Positions 17,677-27,160 of a stretch of DNA of 64,000 nucleotides are shown one piece after another (within the stretch, counting starts at the first letter, position 1; every line of letters begins with the position of its first letter). The translations under genes were made by a program, and so were the position numbers. The stretch is from an uncultured Bacteroidota bacterium (GTDB lineage: Bacteria > Bacteroidota > Bacteroidia > B-17B0 > Aurantibacillaceae). The stretch covers positions 1 through 64,000 of the forward strand of contig CALMVZ010000039.1 of the NCBI GenBank assembly GCA_937873155.1. The letters are read 5' to 3'. The notes under the pieces were generated by a model. That model saw only the letters and a list, made by a program, of their open reading frames with translations, did not search any database and had not been told where the DNA came from.

Positions 17677-18822
17677 ATGAGTGAGAAATTACCAAGGCGG
17701 AATTTTATTTCGAAGTTTGCGCTTGCTTTAACTTCAGCAATGGCTGCGTCTACAGAAGGATTCAGTAATTCATTCAGGAAAGCCTATAACTTAAATACTA
17801 CAACTATGAACCCGATCTTAAATATAAAACCTTTAGGTTTCCAATGGGATACTTTAGATCCCTTCTTATTTTGTGTGCACCATGAAGATAATTTTCCGAA
17901 AGGAAATGAATTAATGGGGCCTTCCCAGGATCATTTAAATGGCCGTCACATGGGCGATGATTTTATTATTAAAGATGGTTTCAGGATGTATCATGGAAAA
18001 GTTGTTCCCGGTTTTCCCGGACATCCTCACCGTGGTTTTGAAACAATCACAGTTGTACGGAAAGGGATTGTTGATCACGCCGATTCAATGGGGGCTTCCG
18101 GTCGTTATGGTGATGGTGATGTACAATGGATGACTGCAGGGAAGGGCGTGCAGCATTCAGAAATGTTCCCCTTGATCAGTACAGAGAAAGAAAATCCAAT
18201 GGAGTTATTCCAGATCTGGTTAAATCTTCCTAAGAAAGATAAGATGGTAGAACCGCATTTTAAAATGTTATGGCGTGATTCTATTCCAAGATATCTTCAT
18301 AAAGATGATAAAGGAAAAACCACAACTGTTGAAGTTATTGCAGGAAAAATTGAGGATACAAAAGCACCAGGTCCGCCACCGGATTCGTGGGCTGCACCTG
18401 TGCAAAATGAAGTTGCTGTTTGGAATATTAAAATGCAGGCAGGAGCAAAGTGGATCTTACCAAAAGCAAGTGAAGGTATTAACCGTATGGTTTATTTTTA
18501 CGAGGGCGATAATTTGAATTTGGCCGGAACGAAGATCACTAAATACAATGCGATCGAAGTAAAGGCAAATATTGAAATTACGTTAGAGGCATCCACTGAG
18601 ACAAGTATTCTGGTTCTCCAGGGAAAACCGATCAATGAACCTGTGATGCAATACGGTCCGTTTGTTATGAATACAAAAGAAGAGATCCAGCAGGCATTTG
18701 AAGATTACCATAAAACACAATTCGGAGGTTGGCCATGGCCAAAAGCTGATCAGGTTCACGACCGAAAAAAACCGCGCTTTGCTAAACATGCGGATGGGAA
18801 AGAAGAGATTAAAACCAGTTAG
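17677..18822 (+). CDS. Pirin family protein with Tat-like leader
   Basis: 381 residues. The N-terminus has a twin-arginine stretch (LPRRNFISKFALALTSAMAA). The cupin region carries the metal ligand pattern H116, H118, H160 and E162 (GHPHRGFET and GVQHSEM), with the spacing of human pirin. Pirins bind Fe and may be quercetinase-like dioxygenases or redox sensors. The substrate is unknown. The Tat-like leader is unusual, because most pirins are cytoplasmic; a start at M44 (MNPILNIKPLGF) would remove it. It converges with the SBBP gene, with 2 bases between the stops. Confidence 0.85.
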   Translation: MSEKLPRRNFISKFALALTSAMAASTEGFSNSFRKAYNLNTTTMNPILNIKPLGFQWDTLDPFLFCVHHEDNFPKGNELMGPSQDHLNGRHMGDDFIIKDGFRMYHGKVVPGFPGHPHRGFETITVVRKGIVDHADSMGASGRYGDGDVQWMTAGKGVQHSEMFPLISTEKENPMELFQIWLNLPKKDKMVEPHFKMLWRDSIPRYLHKDDKGKTTTVEVIAGKIEDTKAPGPPPDSWAAPVQNEVAVWNIKMQAGAKWILPKASEGINRMVYFYEGDNLNLAGTKITKYNAIEVKANIEITLEASTETSILVLQGKPINEPVMQYGPFVMNTKEEIQQAFEDYHKTQFGGWPWPKADQVHDRKKPRFAKHADGKEEIKTS

Positions 18823-18824
18823 CC

Positions 18825-20525
18825 TTACTCTTTAACTATTTTAGTAATATATTGTTTTCCTTCCTGGATTATTTTTACGAAGTAAATTCCGTTAGATTGA
18901 TCTTGCAGATCTATTGTTTGTTTGCCTGAATTTCTTTTTTCATTTAATATTTCCTGGCCTAAAACATTAGTGATTACAATTCCAGAATATAAATCTAATT
19001 CAAAATAAAATGTCCCGTTAGCCGGATTGGGATAGATATTTAAAAAAGAAGAACTAAAATCTTTATTAATACCTGTTGAACCCTGATTCATTTTATGAAT
19101 AAAAATATCTTCGTTGCCATTTGACATGACAGTGAAGGTAGAGGCTGTAGGGTCAAAATCACATGTTCCTATAAACCGGCCGGTGGTGTATACCCTTCCT
19201 GCCGCATCAACCGCTATTCCTTTTGCTTCATCGGTAAGTCCGCCACCCATTCTTGCAGCCCAAATATAATTACCTGAAGCATCTAATTTGCTTACAAAAA
19301 TATCCGGTGTTCCGCCTTGAGCTGTGAAGTTTGCAACTGCAGGTCCAGGATCGAAATCACCTGGCATACTTTGAAAATAACCTGTAGTGTAACAATTACC
19401 GGCTACATCAAGCGTAATTGCATTACCGCGGTCGAACGCCAATCCGCCAAGTTGTTTCGCCCAAACAAAATTTCCTGAGGCATCAAGTTTGCTTATGAAG
19501 ATATCTTCACTGCCAAAAACGCCCATTGTGAACGTAGAAACCCCGGGATCAAAATCAGCATTGGTTTGAAAATATCCTGTTGTATAGACATCTCCTGAAC
19601 CATCAACTGTAATGCCACTTCCTTGATCATCAAGTGTGCCGCCAATACTTTTGGCCCATGAAAAATTCCCTGATACATCCAGTTTACTTATAAAAACATC
19701 AAATTGACCAATAGGGCTTAAAGTAAAAGTTCCTGTACCGGGATCAAAGTCGGCAGCTGTGCTTTGATAATAACCGGTAGTGTAAACATTTCCCGGATTA
19801 TCTACAGCAATTCCGTAACAATAATCCTGAGTTGCACCTCCAAATGATCTGGCCCAAACGAAATTTCCTGAATTGTCAAGTTTGCTGATATAAACATCAT
19901 TACCTCCCGCGGTGGATAAAGTATAAGTTCCCGGTCCCGGATCAAAATCAGCGTTAAAACTTGTGAAATAGCCTGCGGTATAAACATTATTACTGCCATC
20001 AAGGGCAACAGCGTATGCATAATCAATTGCAAAACCGCCTAGTTTTTTCGCCCAAATAAAATTTCCATTAGCATCAAGTTTGCACACAAAGCCATCACTT
20101 GAGGCGTAAGGGCTCATAGTAAAGGTAGTGGCATTCGGATCAAAATCCGTGTTTAAACTATTGAAATAACCGGCAATATAAATATTAGCTGAAGGATCTA
20201 ACGCAATTGAAAAGCCTACGTCATTTTGTCCCCCTCCGATCTGTTTTGCCCAAATGAAATTACCGGATGGATCAAACTTGCTTATAAAAAGATCAATAAA
20301 TCCATTGCTGGTAAGTGAAAATGTGCCAGGGCCGGGATCGAAATCGGCAGCTCCGCTGAAACTTCCGGTAACGTAAACATTTCCCGCCGCATCTACTGCA
20401 ACATCATTCGCCTGTTCATTGCTAGTGGATCCAATATTTTTTACCCACTGAAGACTTGGCGCCTGAGAACTGGAAGTAAAAGCAATAAAAAAAAGTAAAG
20501 CTGAAAAGATTGCTGTTTTTTTCAT
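18825..20525 (-). CDS. SBBP-repeat beta-propeller protein with T9SS tail
   Basis: 566 residues with a signal peptide (KTAIFSALLFFIAFTSSSQ). Seven SBBP-type repeats follow, each about 62 residues with AVDxxGNVYxTGYF, a DFDPGxxTFTL acidic loop and ISKLDxSGNFxWAK. Seven units suit a closed propeller. The final ~75 residues are a T9SS tail (LNIYPNPANGTFYFEL, NGIYFVKI). The DxDxG-like loops may bind calcium. The role is probably as a surface protein; no enzyme motif is seen. Confidence 0.88.
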   Translation of the reverse strand: MKKTAIFSALLFFIAFTSSSQAPSLQWVKNIGSTSNEQANDVAVDAAGNVYVTGSFSGAADFDPGPGTFSLTSNGFIDLFISKFDPSGNFIWAKQIGGGQNDVGFSIALDPSANIYIAGYFNSLNTDFDPNATTFTMSPYASSDGFVCKLDANGNFIWAKKLGGFAIDYAYAVALDGSNNVYTAGYFTSFNADFDPGPGTYTLSTAGGNDVYISKLDNSGNFVWARSFGGATQDYCYGIAVDNPGNVYTTGYYQSTAADFDPGTGTFTLSPIGQFDVFISKLDVSGNFSWAKSIGGTLDDQGSGITVDGSGDVYTTGYFQTNADFDPGVSTFTMGVFGSEDIFISKLDASGNFVWAKQLGGLAFDRGNAITLDVAGNCYTTGYFQSMPGDFDPGPAVANFTAQGGTPDIFVSKLDASGNYIWAARMGGGLTDEAKGIAVDAAGRVYTTGRFIGTCDFDPTASTFTVMSNGNEDIFIHKMNQGSTGINKDFSSSFLNIYPNPANGTFYFELDLYSGIVITNVLGQEILNEKRNSGKQTIDLQDQSNGIYFVKIIQEGKQYITKIVKE

Positions 20526-20585
20526 GAGGATAGAATTTAGGTATGCAATTTAAAAGATTAAGGTAGTAAAAAAAACTTTGATAAA

Positions 20586-23500
20586 CTACCGGTTCAAATA
20601 CTGTTGTGATTCAGCGTAAGAAAGCTTCTTTCCATTCTGGTAAACACTCACAAAAGCATCACCGATTCCTAAACCGATCATCTGATCTTTTAATTGTTTA
20701 GCGAATTTCACATCCGTGAAATTACCTACTGTATAAATGTAAAGCGCGTTGATAAGTTTATTATCCACGGGCCATTCTTTGATCTTTTGGAAGTTAGCAG
20801 CGATCTCAGCAGGGACCTGGTTCTTGTAAGCACCAATTTGTACCCTGAACGAAAGGCCTTCCTCACCAACTTTAACACCATTCTCAGCAGTAGGAGCAGG
20901 GCCCGTAGTAACTCCATTACTAAAAGGTGTAACCGCCGGAGTAACGGCTCCTGTTGTATTGTTTGCAGGAAGAGTTTCAGCAGCGGCAGGGAATACGATC
21001 GGATTCTCAGTTTCCATTTTCAGGTTCACACTGTCGTTCTTGATCTGCTCGGCCTGGGTGAAGGTAATTCTTTTACCATTATAATAAGCAGAAGAAAATG
21101 CATCTTTAATTCCAATTCCATTTACTTTCGCTCTGTCAGTACTTAAATGATCTTTTACATTGTAAATACCCGCTGTATAACGGTAAAGACCGCTAGGCAA
21201 TTTTTCTGTAAAGATCGGGCTCAGATTATACAATTGTCCGCGTGTAACTTGTCTTGAATACACACCGATCTGCACCGTAAATAACAAACCGTTTATTTGT
21301 TCTAATTCTTTGGTTACAACTGCAGGTTCGGTATTTGTAGTTAATGGATTCGTATTTACAGGGGCTACGACAGTGTTCTTTGGGATATTATTGTTTGCGC
21401 TGATACCGGCAGATTTGTTTGGGGTAAGGTCAACTTCTTTTCCTTCGTTCTTCAAAATAGTAAGCGCTTCATTCATTGAGATCCTTCTTCCTTCATAGAA
21501 CCCTACTACGAATGCATCCTGGTAACCTAAATTGCGCAGGTCGTTTTTAACGGCATTCGCATCTTCGAATTTATCAAAGTTACCTGCTGTGTAGCGGATG
21601 TAGCCGTTAGGCGTTGTTTCTCCGTTCACAGGTGTTAAACCACCGAAAGCATTATTGGGAACAGGCGCCTTAAATGCCCCGATCTGTACACGGAAAACCA
21701 AACCTGCAGGAACTTTTGCGTCGACAGGAATAGGGTTGTTGCCGGAGTAAGCATTGTTTGTTTTTACTTCAACACCTGCAGCTTTAAATGGAACAGCATT
21801 CACATTTGGTATATTGTTATTTGCCGCTACATTATTGTTCGCGTTATTTCTTGGATTAGTATTATTTCCTCCGGTAGTATTATTCGTATTATTGCGTGGA
21901 TTAGTATTGTTTCCTCCGGTGTTGTTGTTCGCGTTGTTACGCGGATTATTATTAGTGTTTGCCGCTACATTATTGTTACCGCCTGTATTGTTATTCGCGT
22001 TATTGCGCGGATTTGTATTGTTTCCTGCTGTATTATTATTAGCAGCTGTATTGTTATTTCCACCCGTATTATTATTAGCAGCAACAGTTGGAGTAACAGC
22101 AGTTTTAGCTTCTGTAACCGGGTTGACTGTTACGACAGGGGTTTTAACAGCGTATTCTGTGTCGTACTGTTTCAGCATGTTGATCACATCGTACTGGCGT
22201 AGCTGTATCTCCGCTTCTTTTTCTTCTGCATTACTTAACCCGCCTAATTTAGCAGAGTTATTTGTTGATGCATTTGCTTCACTACGGATATCATTAGCTT
22301 GTTTCTTATTAGTGGTGATCATATTGATCAGTTCTTCAGCGTTGGCAACATCCACGCCTTTTGCTTTTGCTTTCTCCACGTAATTCGCAATTGCTTCATT
22401 CAGATTATTGTACTGAGCTTCGTTCAGGTCTTTTTGAATGGATGAAGCCTGTAATTTAGTGTTTATAGATTTAGTCTCTAATGCTTTTGCTTTATTGATA
22501 AGATCTGTTTTTTCAGGACCAGTCTTTGTAGCGGCATCTTTACGGAGAGCAGAAGCTTCACTCGCATAACTGTCAGCTTCAGTAGTTAAGTTGTCAATTT
22601 TTGTTTTCGCTTCATCAGGCGTGGTTTGATAAGTAGTCGTAGTAACGGCATCAACAGTATTAGTTGTTGCGGCGTTATTATTTGTGTTATCTGTTGTATT
22701 GTTTCCTGTAGTGTTATTATTAGAGGCATTAGTTGTCTCAGGGGTGTTTGTAGCAACAGCAGTAGTATTTGAGTTAACCGAGTTATTATTAAGTGTATTA
22801 TTTGTTTCAGGCGTATTAGTCGCAACTGCGGTGGTATTTGTATTAGCGGTATTGTTCTTATTTCCGCTTGTGTTATTATCATTACCCGAAGTATTGGTAT
22901 TCCCGGTGTTATTATTTATATCCGTTGAATTATTGTTATTGCCGGTATTGTTATTGTCAATTGCAGTTGAATTATTATTTCCTGTATTGTTGTTAGTGGC
23001 GATCGCATTACTTTTAGAAGCTTCATCAGCCTGGTTTAAAGTACTAAGTGCTTCTACTTCTTTTTTATTCGCCTCTAATAATAAATTCTGTTTAGCGCCC
23101 GCATCAGTAACAGTCAAAGCCTGGCTGATCAAAGCAAGCGCTTCTTTATTTAAAGCCTCTGCTTGTTTTTTCAGATTAGCTGATTCTGAATTAGTGGTTT
23201 TTATTTTTGCACTTTGTGATTTGTATTCGTTCTGGTTCGCTTTGCTTAAGGCCATGTAAGCGTCCAGTTTATCTTTATTAAGTTTATCGTTCTGTTGCTT
23301 AACGTTATTTAAAACAAGGCTATTATCAGGCGCTGCGCCATCTGCTTTTTTCAGATCAAATCCGGCATTAGCTTTCATTAATAATTCTATTGCTTTATTT
23401 TGTTTTGCTAAAGCTTCAGCTTCTTTTTCTTCCGCATTACTGATGGTTCCTAATTTGGCAGCATCGCTTCCTAAAGTATTTGCTTCTGCGCGAATAGCAG

Positions 23501-26500
23501 TTGCCTGTTTAAAGGCTGTTGCTGCTTCATTGTTCAGTTTTTTTGCTTCGCTAAGGTCATCGCCGCCTGATTTACCGGTTTTGATAAGATTATCAATATT
23601 CTCTTTGTTAACAGTAAACTCACTATTGTTTTGATTTTTTGTTACTTCTGTTGCTTCTAAATATTTTTTATTGGCTTGCGCGTCAAGATCCCTTGCCTCA
23701 TCCAGTAATCTCTGTTTTTCCTCACCCTCTTTATTCGCTGCCTGGTTACGTTTATCTTTTGCTTTGCCACTCAGGTCATCACCTTCTTCATTTAATTTAT
23801 CTTTTGATGGACCCGCGGTTGTTGGCGCGCCGTTATTATTCTTAATACTTTCTTCGGCTTTTGCAATGCTGGTCAACAGATCGCTTTTAGTTGTATTCGC
23901 GATTGCTAATTTATCTTCGGCAGTTTTTTTAAGATTAACAGAATTCGGGTTTTTATAATCATTATAAGCGAAGGCAGGATTGTTGGTATTATCAACCTGG
24001 TTCTTTAAAGCAATTAATTTATTGTTATCGTCTGCGTTATTGGTTGGAGTAAGGTCAATTGGAGTGTACGGTGTTGAAGTGTTATTCGTGTTCGTATTGA
24101 TATTGTTGCCGCTTGTGTTAGCTGTTGTATTTGTATTAGCCGCAATATTACTTCCGCCGTCAAGTTCCCGGATCTTAGAATTGTTTGCAGCGATCTTCTC
24201 TTCATTTATCCCTTTTTGTTTCTCAAGCTTGCTGATCTCGTTAATGTATTTTTGTTTGTCATTGTTGTTAGTTGCAGCTTTAATGTCAACCCGGTTCAGA
24301 GCGATCAGGTCATCTAATTCTTTATTGTACTCGTTTAAAATAGTATTCTGTTTGGTATACTCATTTTTATCGTTGGTGTTCTGTATCGGCTGAATTTTGT
24401 CGTTATATTTTGAAGCAATGCTTTCAGGTGTTAAATTATTAGTGGGAGTAGAGTTATTCGTTGTTGAATTGTTGGTTATCGTTGTATTAGTTGTTGTAGG
24501 ATTAGAAGCCGTGTTAGTATTATTGATCGCAACAGCAGTTTTAGAATCTGTTGTTTTGATAGTATTCACAATGTCGTTAATGGAATTGCTTTGATCTTTC
24601 AATCTTGCAATGTTCTTTTCGTTTGCTGCTAATTCGGTATTCTTCTTATCCAGATCTGTTTTTAATTCGGTGTTCTGGGCTGTTAAATTCTTTTTAATGG
24701 ATTTATCTTTGGTGTTATTGATCTCGGTTTCATTGATACTGATCTCTTTATTGATCTCACTGATCTCATTCTTCAAAGCAGATGACTTCTCTTCAGCTTT
24801 TGCGATCTCCGTTTGTTTCTGATCTGAATCCGTTTTTATAGCAGCATAAACATCATCCGATGCTTTTTTCTGTTTTGTAATGATCTCTAATTCTTTTTGT
24901 ATTTCATCCAACTTAGCTGCGGCTATTTTATCTTTCTTATTCTTCGCGACTTTCTCTAACTGGTCCGCATATTGTTGATTCAGGTCTGCTTCTTTTTGTT
25001 TGTTATTTGCATCATCCTGCATTTTTTTGCCCAGATCAATAATCGTACTCGCCACTTTCGCTGCATCATCGGCCTGGTTCTTTATTTCAGTTGCTTTTTC
25101 CAGTGCGTCTTTCTTTTTCGTTTCATCCGTTATAGCATTTGCTGCTGTGAATGCATCATCGGCTTCTTTTTGCAATTTGTCCGCTTCAATTTTTTTAGCC
25201 TCACCAATTTCGTTGGCATCCCATGCGTCTTGTTTTATTTTCTGAGCTTCAACATTTGCTTCCTTTGCATCTTCTTTTGCAATGTTCAGTAATTGCTCAT
25301 TGGTCAGGTTCGCTTTGTTTGGTGTAACTGAATTCGTGTTTGCCGCGGTTGTATTGTTAGCATTTGCATTTGCATTATTGTTATTACTATCCGAAACAAT
25401 AGTTGGATTATTTGTACTTACGGCATTTGTAGTGTTAGACGTTGCAGCTTCTATAGTCGGATTGTTCTTAACTTCATTCTCATTAACTTCAAGCTTAGCT
25501 TTTTTCTCTATCAGCTCTAAATACTTCAGATAACTCAGATCATCCGGTGGTGTATCAAAGTAATTCAGGATCTTTAACACTTTATTATCGTAAGAAATAG
25601 ATTGTTTGAAAGGAGAAAGTGAAGTTGCAACAGGCAGAACAACTTTATCAGATTGGGTTGGAATGTTCGGTGTTTCAACTGTAAAGATAAATTTCCCGCC
25701 GTTCGGTAACTCCATGTAATAATCACCATTATCTTTCGCGTAATAAGTACCTACGATCTGGCCGTTATCCATATTCTTAACTGTTATTTTAGAATCTAAA
25801 CGTTGCGCTGCATTTTCTTTTACAACAGTTCCTTTCAAAACAGCAATGGCCATCGGCTTACGTTCTGTATTTACTTTTAATACATCAATTTTCCCGGGAG
25901 GACTTTGACGGCCGGTTGAGAAGTAAGCGATCTTTCCTGCTTCATCAGTAACGAATAAATAATCATCATCAGGCGAGTTGATAGGGAATTCCATGTTAAC
26001 CGGTTGCGACCATGTATTTGTTTCCTGATCGTATTCAGATTTAAAAATATCATACCCCCCCATGCTGTTAAAGCCTTTTGAGCTGAAGTAAAGTGTTTTG
26101 CCGTCCGGGTGAAGAAAAGGATAATCTTCATCGTACTCCGTATTCACGCCCGTGATCTTTTGTGGTTTACTGAAATTACCATCCGATAAACGGTTCCTGT
26201 AGTATATATCCCGGCCGTTATCTCCGTTATCCCCATAACTCGAATAATATATCCTGTCTCCAACCTGCGGGAGATACATTACCGATTTGTCTTTCTTACG
26301 TTTGTCGTAACCACTTTTGAATTCTTCCGGCTTCACTAATAGTTTTCCTCCAATGCTGGAAAGGTCATAACTCCTGAAATAATCAGCTTCATTCAATTGT
26401 TTTTTGTTGATCACCACCAATTCCGACATGGTAGCTAACAAACGTTTACCGTTCTGACAGGCTTTGATCTCTTTATCTACCTGCAGTCGTTTTTGCTGTG

Positions 26501-26900
26501 AAGAAGAACCGATCTTTTTATAATCTTCGTAATACTTCAGGGCCTCATCGAACTGGTAATTGATGTGATAAGCTTTTCCGAGATAGAAGGTCGCGTCCTT
26601 TGGAGCATCTTTTGGATGGTTAGCGGCTATCTTCAGGTAAGAAAAACATTTCTTTTTGTTGGGTTCAGAGTATAACATACAAACCCCCAGATGGTAATTG
26701 AGATCGGGATCAGTTCCGTGATTAGATACTAATTGGGCATATAAGGGATAAGCTTTTGTGAACTCATCCTCTTCAAACAAGCGTTCAGCTTCTTTTCTCA
26801 GTTCCTCTTCGTTCTTGAATTGCTGAGCATTTAAATTATTGAAAAACAATAAGTTAAATATAAATAAGAGCACGGTAAATTTAACGGGCCAAACGCGCAT
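20586..26900 (-). CDS. Giant envelope protein: TPR, PD40 propeller, Asn/Thr-rich coil body, three SPOR-like repeats
   Basis: About 2104 residues from ATG 26900. The frame runs 16 codons further to a TTG, but that TTG lies inside a -7 box. The signal peptide ends at NNLNAQ. In order there are TPR helices (about 25-185), PD40/WD40-like blades (about 205-345, with YPFLHPDGKTLYFSSKGF and DIYYRNR), a carboxypeptidase-regulatory-like beta domain (about 350-435), a long Lys/Glu/Ala coiled-coil body broken by Asn/Thr-rich linkers (about 500-1720), and three SPOR-like repeats starting near 1732, 1870 and 2010 (each FRVQIGAYK-like, ending DAFVxxYxNGKxxS). The TPR-PD40-CRD order is that of the T9SS protein PorE, but SPOR repeats, which bind denuded peptidoglycan, replace the OmpA-like end. 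It is probably periplasmic or outer-membrane linked. Confidence 0.82.
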   Translation of the reverse strand: MRVWPVKFTVLLFIFNLLFFNNLNAQQFKNEEELRKEAERLFEEDEFTKAYPLYAQLVSNHGTDPDLNYHLGVCMLYSEPNKKKCFSYLKIAANHPKDAPKDATFYLGKAYHINYQFDEALKYYEDYKKIGSSSQQKRLQVDKEIKACQNGKRLLATMSELVVINKKQLNEADYFRSYDLSSIGGKLLVKPEEFKSGYDKRKKDKSVMYLPQVGDRIYYSSYGDNGDNGRDIYYRNRLSDGNFSKPQKITGVNTEYDEDYPFLHPDGKTLYFSSKGFNSMGGYDIFKSEYDQETNTWSQPVNMEFPINSPDDDYLFVTDEAGKIAYFSTGRQSPPGKIDVLKVNTERKPMAIAVLKGTVVKENAAQRLDSKITVKNMDNGQIVGTYYAKDNGDYYMELPNGGKFIFTVETPNIPTQSDKVVLPVATSLSPFKQSISYDNKVLKILNYFDTPPDDLSYLKYLELIEKKAKLEVNENEVKNNPTIEAATSNTTNAVSTNNPTIVSDSNNNNANANANNTTAANTNSVTPNKANLTNEQLLNIAKEDAKEANVEAQKIKQDAWDANEIGEAKKIEADKLQKEADDAFTAANAITDETKKKDALEKATEIKNQADDAAKVASTIIDLGKKMQDDANNKQKEADLNQQYADQLEKVAKNKKDKIAAAKLDEIQKELEIITKQKKASDDVYAAIKTDSDQKQTEIAKAEEKSSALKNEISEINKEISINETEINNTKDKSIKKNLTAQNTELKTDLDKKNTELAANEKNIARLKDQSNSINDIVNTIKTTDSKTAVAINNTNTASNPTTTNTTITNNSTTNNSTPTNNLTPESIASKYNDKIQPIQNTNDKNEYTKQNTILNEYNKELDDLIALNRVDIKAATNNNDKQKYINEISKLEKQKGINEEKIAANNSKIRELDGGSNIAANTNTTANTSGNNINTNTNNTSTPYTPIDLTPTNNADDNNKLIALKNQVDNTNNPAFAYNDYKNPNSVNLKKTAEDKLAIANTTKSDLLTSIAKAEESIKNNNGAPTTAGPSKDKLNEEGDDLSGKAKDKRNQAANKEGEEKQRLLDEARDLDAQANKKYLEATEVTKNQNNSEFTVNKENIDNLIKTGKSGGDDLSEAKKLNNEAATAFKQATAIRAEANTLGSDAAKLGTISNAEEKEAEALAKQNKAIELLMKANAGFDLKKADGAAPDNSLVLNNVKQQNDKLNKDKLDAYMALSKANQNEYKSQSAKIKTTNSESANLKKQAEALNKEALALISQALTVTDAGAKQNLLLEANKKEVEALSTLNQADEASKSNAIATNNNTGNNNSTAIDNNNTGNNNNSTDINNNTGNTNTSGNDNNTSGNKNNTANTNTTAVATNTPETNNTLNNNSVNSNTTAVATNTPETTNASNNNTTGNNTTDNTNNNAATTNTVDAVTTTTYQTTPDEAKTKIDNLTTEADSYASEASALRKDAATKTGPEKTDLINKAKALETKSINTKLQASSIQKDLNEAQYNNLNEAIANYVEKAKAKGVDVANAEELINMITTNKKQANDIRSEANASTNNSAKLGGLSNAEEKEAEIQLRQYDVINMLKQYDTEYAVKTPVVTVNPVTEAKTAVTPTVAANNNTGGNNNTAANNNTAGNNTNPRNNANNNTGGNNNVAANTNNNPRNNANNNTGGNNTNPRNNTNNTTGGNNTNPRNNANNNVAANNNIPNVNAVPFKAAGVEVKTNNAYSGNNPIPVDAKVPAGLVFRVQIGAFKAPVPNNAFGGLTPVNGETTPNGYIRYTAGNFDKFEDANAVKNDLRNLGYQDAFVVGFYEGRRISMNEALTILKNEGKEVDLTPNKSAGISANNNIPKNTVVAPVNTNPLTTNTEPAVVTKELEQINGLLFTVQIGVYSRQVTRGQLYNLSPIFTEKLPSGLYRYTAGIYNVKDHLSTDRAKVNGIGIKDAFSSAYYNGKRITFTQAEQIKNDSVNLKMETENPIVFPAAAETLPANNTTGAVTPAVTPFSNGVTTGPAPTAENGVKVGEEGLSFRVQIGAYKNQVPAEIAANFQKIKEWPVDNKLINALYIYTVGNFTDVKFAKQLKDQMIGLGIGDAFVSVYQNGKKLSYAESQQYLNR
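21795..22085. repeat. Coding minisatellite, Asn/Pro/Arg/Gly linker
   Basis: It encodes tandem units of the type NNTNPRNNxNNxTGG, 15 residues (45 bases), in the linker before the first SPOR repeat. Units differ at third positions (NPRNN encoded in several ways), so the array is old enough to have drifted or is kept by selection on the protein. Confidence 0.75.
22660..22995. repeat. Second Asn/Thr/Gly-rich low-complexity coding region
   Basis: Irregular repeats of NNNTGNNNST and NTTAVATNTPE-like units in the same giant gene. The reverse strand reads as Leu/Val-rich open frames, which are artefacts. Confidence 0.65.
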
Positions 26901-26945
26901 ACCGCTTATACGGAAGGATAATAGAATATGATACAAAAATTTAAA

Positions 26946-26953
26946 CAAATTTA
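26946..26953 (-). promoter_or_regulatory. -7 box (TAAATTTG) of the giant SPOR gene
   Basis: A minus-strand TAnnTTTG 45 bases before ATG 26900. It overlaps the TTG that would otherwise be the first start codon, so that TTG is unlikely to be used. Confidence 0.5.
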
Positions 26954-27160
26954 CGCTTTGCCATTTATATTAAGATGCTAGTTACCTATTTTTTTCACAC
27001 CCAAAACCAATGAAATAAATAGTTTTTACCCAGTATTTGTTAATTTAAAGCGGGGAGTTTTCCTGTAGAAATTTCATTGCAAAATTCCATTCCGATTTTA
27101 AGTTTTTTTAGTAATTCATAATGGCACCGGCCAGTCATTTTCTTTCAAAGTCCTTATCAA

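Noticed and set aside
21795-22995. Regular repeats suggestive of a CRISPR array
   Set aside because: The repeats have no unique spacers of constant length and are in frame with a coding sequence; they are coding minisatellites.
21754-23259. Long plus-strand open frames rich in Leu, Val and Phe, looking like membrane proteins
   Set aside because: They are the reverse complement of Asn/Thr-rich codons of the giant SPOR gene; composition alone keeps them open and no start signals or homologous motifs are seen.
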